A stretch of DNA of 64,000 nucleotides from Hypomyces perniciosus. Taxonomy: Eukaryota > Ascomycota > Sordariomycetes > Hypocreales > Hypocreaceae. Positions within the stretch are counted from its first letter, which is position 1. The number at the start of each line of letters is the position of its first letter. The notes below the pieces were generated by a model that did no database searches, was not told where the DNA came from, and was given only the letters and a program-made list of their open reading frames with translations. Location: positions 1 to 64,000 of the forward strand of contig SPDT01000003.1 in the NCBI GenBank assembly GCA_008477525.1. The letters run 5' to 3'. The position numbers and the translations under genes were made by a program. Below are positions 58,521 to 64,000 of this stretch, one piece after another.

Positions 58521-60929
58521 CTTTGCCCTTTAATATATAACCTTACCTATAAGAATATAGCTATTAAGGCATATAAAGGTAACTATTAATTACTTTTAAC
58601 TGCTGGCATTATAATTAAATAATCTGCAGTATTTTTTAGTCCTTATATTACTTAATCGCTACTTTATAGTTCTATTAAAAGCACAGTTCCTGCGCTTAAT
58701 ACTAGTTATTATATATAGGTATATATATATTAGATATATATTTTAAAGCGCCAATTCCCCTTTAATAAAACTAGTAACTAAAATAAAGGGAAATCTTAAG
58801 GATTGTATTTTAGGAAGTAATTATTAAAGGCACTTTTATACTGCTATTAAAACTTACCTTTACTTAACTATTAATAAAATTATAGGCTAGCTTTACTAAA
58901 TCTCGGTATAAATATAAAATAATTAGCTAAAGGAAATAGCTTAAAACCCTTTTTATAACTACTTAATATAGATTAGTATAATATTTAACTCTGAAAATAT
59001 AGGTTATTTGGTTATAATTTCTGAAAAAGATATTAAGATTAATTAACTTAGGCGTAATGCGCTAAACTATAATAAAAGAGCGGAACCTTAAAAAACTACT
59101 AGTCGATAATACCTACTAACCAAGAACTAAAAACCTAGGGAAAATTACTAAAAGGCTAGTTACTATAGTAAAAGCAAATATATAGGTAAAATAGTCAATA
59201 TTATATAACCCAAGCCCCTTTAAACTAGTATTATACTATTATAACCCTTATTTTACCTATTAGCAGGTCAGTTAATAGATAGAATAACTATAGGGGGCCG
59301 ATAAAGGATATACTAATTATTTAATCTCCTAGTATAAAGACTTTATTTTAATTTTATTAATATTCTTGGCCGGGTTTTACTTAACTTTAAATAAAAGCAC
59401 TATTTTTACTGCTCTCGCAATCTTTAATATATAAGCTACCTTCACTTATATTAAAGATATTTAAAAAAGATATAAAAAGGGTAATAACCTAGTATTTTAT
59501 AACCAGTATCAATATAGGAAATTATCTTTAAAAGACTAGTTAATTTCTTTATTGTAGATAGATAAACGCAACCCTGTTTCTTTATAAAAGAACTCCTTAT
59601 ATTAGTAGAATATATCGCTACAGCTCCTTTAGTAAAACAATATATCCCTTTTTTAATTAGGAAAGGAATACTCTTATAAAGGCTAATTATTAAAGTTAGA
59701 TAACTTTAATTTATAAACGAAAAGGTATTTTTTATTAAGGAACTATTTAATTAAAACTTTAATAATTTACTTTAACTTAAAGTAAAAGAGTTTAAATTAA
59801 ACTAATAACCTCTTTTCGCTAAAATACTAAATATAATCCTGTCTTTAACCCCTTAACTTAAGGAATTATTTAAGTATATACCTAACCTAATATTAATAAT
59901 ATCTATCTCCATTATAATAGAATTTAAGGAAAGGTTAAGCTTTTTAGCGGAAAAGGGGAAATCACTATCTTAAAAGTTCCTTTTCTTTCTTTAAGCCTTA
60001 AAGAATATTTAAAGTATAAAGCTATTAATAAGAACTAAACTTATAAGTAAATTTAATAGTAAGAATATATCCTAGTTCCTGAGAAACTATAAATAAAAAA
60101 TAAAAGATAAGGGAATCTTAACTAAAAATTAAAGGAGGTACCTAAAACTATTTATAAAGGTAAAAGAATAGAACACAGTTTAGATTTTTATTAAAGAATA
60201 TATTAGCTAGAATAAAATAAAGAAAAAACTTTTATAATATTATAAGTAATAAAATAAAGATTAATTGGAATTATATATAGTATAACTTTAAAACCTTTAT
60301 TACTATAAACCTATAAAAATGCAGTTTATAATAAATCAATTACTTTAATATTAATATTTTTATTAAAAGCTTAATAAAAGAAATTAAAAGATAGTAATAT
60401 TATATTCCTATAATATTGCAAAAGTAATACTATTAAAGCTACTTTAGCTAATAATAACTTTTAAAGGAATTAAAGAAATTCATAATTTTAAGGATTTAGT
60501 TAATATTAAAGTCTAAATACTTTTCTATAATAAAATATTAGTAGAGCTTAATATTTAAAAAGCCTGTTTTTAAAAGTTTAATAAAGTATTATTTATAACT
60601 AGGGACTTATTGAATTTATTTAAGTTAAAATTAAGTTTAAGGGTAAGAAAATAAAAAGAATAATAGCTTAAGCCTACAAAGCTAGCTATAACTTTATAGC
60701 TTAAAGATTAAATAAATACATTATCTAAAAAATTTAATAAGTAAGCGATTTAGTTTCTTTAAAAAAAGAAAAGGCAATTAACCTTAAAAAAAAGAATACT
60801 ATTATATTACTACTAGCAGTAATATAGTTAAATAAAGACCTTTTATTTCATTAATCGCCATTAATAATATTAATATAATAGACCCTTTATATAACAATAT
60901 ACTAAACACCTTTTTTATCTATTACTTAA

Positions 60930-60990
60930 AGGCAGTTACTAATATTAAATACTATTAGTATTATAAAAATAAAGATTATTTTCCTTAAAA
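60930..60990 (+). pseudogene. Possible mutated Gag zinc knuckle
   Basis: YY.YYKNKDYFP.NC has the spacing of CCHC (C-x2-C-x4-H-x4-C) if Cys and His codons were changed to Tyr by RIP. Suggests a second retroelement relic; weak. Confidence 0.3.
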
Positions 60991-62149
60991 CTGCGTTAAG
61001 TTAGCCTATAATAAAGGCTATAAGTTTATAATATATAACTTAACAGTAAAAATAGTTTAAGTAAGCCTGCAGAAAACCTTAATCCCAGCTTAACTTATTA
61101 TATTAATTATAACTATTAAGACCTATATATGAAAAATACTGGCACTTTAAGTAAAATTATTTAAAGCTTAAAATAAAGTTTCCTTAAGCTTATTACTTGC
61201 AAAAAACTAAAACCTAACTTCTTTAACTAGAAACTAACTATTTATTAGGCTAAACTCTTTAATATTATTTATAAGGAAGTAAAGTATAAAGAAATATTGA
61301 AAATCCAGGCACTATAAAGGTTAAATATAATTCCTGTAAAAAGACTAATAATAAATATTATATACTTTATAGGCAGAGATTAAATAATTGCTAATAAAAG
61401 GGATAATATATAGATAGAAAGGGTTAAGAATTTTTCTATAAACCTAACTAAGATAACCTCCCTAGAAAAACCCTTAAATAAATATAACTAGGCTAGTTAA
61501 ACTAAGGAATTATTTAATTAAACTCTCTTTACCAACCTTATAACTAATAAAGGATAAAAGCGCGTTTAGATAATTAATAAAGTAAATAAATAAGCTGAGG
61601 AGGAGCTATTGCCGCCTTAAATAGAAAAACTAATCGAGAAAAAGCAACTATATTTAGACCCTATACCTACAGCCTTAAAAGCTATGCCTTCTAGACCGCA
61701 ATGCAATAAAGAAGGCGGAACTAAAGGCATTAATAATAGGGAGTAACTGCTAAAGGCAAAGTAAACTAAAATAATAATTTAAGCAGCAATTCTAGATAAT
61801 GCAATTAAGTTTAAGACTAGTACCCTTTAAATACTATTTTAAAGCTTGCGAATATTTTAAAAATAAACCTAATTGCAAAATTATAAGGAATTACTAAAAT
61901 ACAGTTTTATAAAAAAAATTAACTTAACTATCTCTAAATCTACTTTATAGTAAATAACCTTTATCTTTATATATAAACACCTTTCTAAAACAAAACTATT
62001 AAGAAAACTAGATACAATAGTTATCTACTTAAAACTAACTATATAAGTCGTTTAATTACTATAAAATTAACCTTTTAAAACTATAACCTCCTAACCTTTA
62101 TATTAAAAAGGAGGGCTAGAAAGTAAGGATTTTAGTGTATCTAGGTAAC

Positions 62150-62460
62150 CTTCCTATTCTGGCTAGACCCGGAATTAGGCCCGACGCTAGGACCAAGTTC
62201 CTGGAGAAACTTCGGTATAAATCAGGAAATTTCTATTGTCTTTAACGATAACAATTAAGCTAGGACCAGCTACCCTGCCTACCCTAGACTCAATACAATA
62301 GGCATAATGGCTATTATGAAAAATCTGACCAAAATGGTTTCCTGTTTGTATGGCCGTGAGTCGATTTAGCCGATTTCCTATACAAATAAATTTTGCGGAA
62401 AATAGAAATGCAGCCATGAACCTAATTCTGCCACAGCACGCCTATTTTTAGGTTGGCGGA
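62150..62460. other. Non-RIP island of normal base composition
   Basis: About 300 bases with balanced GC (for example CTAGACCCGGAATTAGGCCC near 62163) inside AT-rich DNA. It has an open minus frame at 62187-62417 but no recognisable protein. Borders are sharp. Confidence 0.55.
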
Positions 62461-64000
62461 CTATTATAAAAGATAAAGTATTGTTCTACAATCACTTTTA
62501 TAATCCAGCTGCATATTACTAGATATTTTATAGCTTTTAGCTATTAGATCAGTTACAATTTAATTGTTTAGTCTATTATTTACCTAGTAAACTCTTAGTT
62601 GTTTCCTTATTACTGCGTTATATACAGCTTCCTAGAAGCTATATATAAATAAGGTTTAGTATAACCTTGTTATTTTAACACTTTATAAATAAAAAGATTA
62701 TTAAATAAAAAATTATTTAATTTTAAGAATCTAGACCTATTACTACTATTAAAAATGTACTTTTATAAGCTAAAGCAATTAAATATAACTATCAACTATA
62801 AAGTAAATTAATTATAAAAGTCTATAACCTAAATTTATATATTTCAATTAAGAAAGATCCTTTATTATTTATAAGATTTACTGTAAATCTAGGTATAGTT
62901 AAAAGAGCTTAATTAAGTATTTATTAAAGCACTTATAGACTTAAGGTTAAAGGGAAATATTATTTCCTATTAATTAGCTGTAAAATATAATATAAAAATA
63001 TACCCTTACAAAGCAGTTAACATTATATTTAATAATAAGTAAATAAATATATATAGTGAAACTATTATTTAAATATATATAAGCAATATATAAATAGCAG
63101 CCAGATTTTATATTATATTTAATAAAGTCTTAATGCCTTTTATTTTCAGGATATTATTTATTTAAGCCGCCCAGTTAATATTTAATTATATATTAAGGAA
63201 TAGGGATTTATATATAAAATATAAAATAGGCAATATTTAAGTTATTACCCTGGCGACTAAAGCTATCCGTTAAGAATATAAAATAAAGGAATTATATAAC
63301 CTAAAGCTAAAATAATATTAACTTTATATTTAAGTATAAAGTTAATAAAGTAAAGGAAAGTTTAAAAAACCTTTATTTTACTTTTAGGGAGAAGGTTTTA
63401 TATAGACTATTAGAGTAAGCTAAAAAGGATTTAATTTGGCTGCTATTAGCTAATAAATTAAAAGATTAAATAAAAGTAATAAAGAAAGGAGTAAAGAAAT
63501 TTAAAGAAATAGAAAAATAAAAGAGAAAGTCTTAAAAGAGAGCGCGAAAGCATAAATAAATTAAAACTAATACTATATATAAAAAGAAAAGTATAAAAGT
63601 CTATATAGTAAATAATGCCCTATTTAACAGTTTTATTCTTACTAGGAATCTTTATTAAAAGTAAAAAAAGTAGGATAAAGTTAAAGATAATTTAAATCTT
63701 ATTACCCCTTTCACTAAATATATTACCCTAAAGTTCTTATTAATTAAAGCTAGGTTAAGGCCTATACTAGACCACCTAGCTATAATCCTAAAAATAGTAA
63801 AAGGGAAATTGATAGAATAAGAAACTGCAATCTTAGTATAGATCTTAAAAAACAGGGAAATAACACTTTCCTAGGACTTTATAAAATGCAGAAAGCTGGA
63901 CCTTAAGATCGCCCTACTATAGACTATTTATATAGTAGAGTATAACGCTTAGTAAAGCAGCAGTATCTTAATCTTTAAAGGTATAGAAAAGAAAGTAATT

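Larger units (their letters stand above)
54764..64000. other. AT-rich, RIP-type nuclear DNA
   Basis: Base composition and style change at once: dense TA dinucleotides, stops in all frames, no mitochondrial gene. Codons expected to be CAA, CAG, TGG or CGA in the Copia relic appear as TAA/TAG, the C-to-T and G-to-A signature of repeat-induced point mutation. 54764-55100 is less AT-rich than the rest but holds no gene I can name. 59200-62150 and 62460-64000 show no clear coding content. Confidence 0.85.

Noticed and set aside
62187..62417. 76-codon minus ORF in the non-RIP island
   Set aside because: No recognisable domain, no ATG-supported homology; not enough to call a gene.

Overview
The window looks like one end of a filamentous ascomycete chromosome. 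It opens with a CCCTAA (TTAGGG) telomere at 1-154 and closes with about 9 kb of very AT-rich, RIP-degraded nuclear DNA containing a broken Ty1/Copia retrotransposon. Between them, from about 155 to 54763, lies mitochondrial DNA. It carries mitochondrial protein genes, rRNAs and tRNAs, uses TGA as Trp (code 4), and is packed with group I introns carrying LAGLIDADG or GIY-YIG homing endonuclease genes (HEGs). It also has one group II intron. The gene orders rns-trnY-D-S-N-cox3 and rnl-tRNA cluster-nad2-nad3-atp9-cox2-trnR-nad4L-nad5-cob-trnC-cox1 are those of Pezizomycotina. I lean to Leotiomycetes, without proof.

Layout. 193-4287 (minus): cox3, cut inside its last intron by the telomere. 4332-4722 (minus): trnN, trnS, trnD, trnY. 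4761-7760 (minus): rns, with a GIY-YIG gene at its 3' end and a duplicated rns terminus. 8002-8383: a stray piece of cob intron 2, joined to the 3' end of rnl (8384 to about 8840). 8841-17023: the tRNA cluster (T, E, M, M, L, A, F, K, L, Q, H, M), repeatedly invaded by HEG elements; trnM and trnF exist as split halves around an insert that contains a complete copy of the same tRNA. 17069-24419: nad2 (two group I introns, one group II intron) and nad3. 24657-33810: atp9, cox2, trnR, nad4L and nad5, with nad5 cut off. 33811-34977: an unassigned bridge. 34978-54763 (minus): cox1 (first three exons), trnC, cob, an unknown ORF, then complete nad5, nad4L, trnR and cox2, and the last 12 bases of atp9.

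The block is not a colinear mitochondrial genome. Segment 24870-33810 recurs, apparently perfectly, as an inverted copy at 45823-54763 (position x pairs with 79633-x). A 382-bp inverted repeat links 8002-8383 to 41000-41381. At least four internal breakpoints join genes that are normally apart. Either this is a huge, recent, rearranged mitochondrial insertion (NUMT) at a telomere, or mitochondrial contigs were joined to a chromosome end during assembly. The sequence alone cannot decide. Two near-identical arms without RIP mutations beside a RIP-ruined retrotransposon mean the insertion is very young or artefactual.

The respiratory genes would encode complex I (nad2, 3, 4L, 5), complex III (cob), complex IV (cox1-3) and ATP synthase subunit c (atp9). 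In a nucleus they could not be expressed usefully because of the TGA codons and introns. The most interesting biology is the layer of selfish elements: HEGs that split tRNA or rRNA genes but leave an intact copy beside them, and a family of short GC-rich palindromes inserted in frame in unrelated HEGs.
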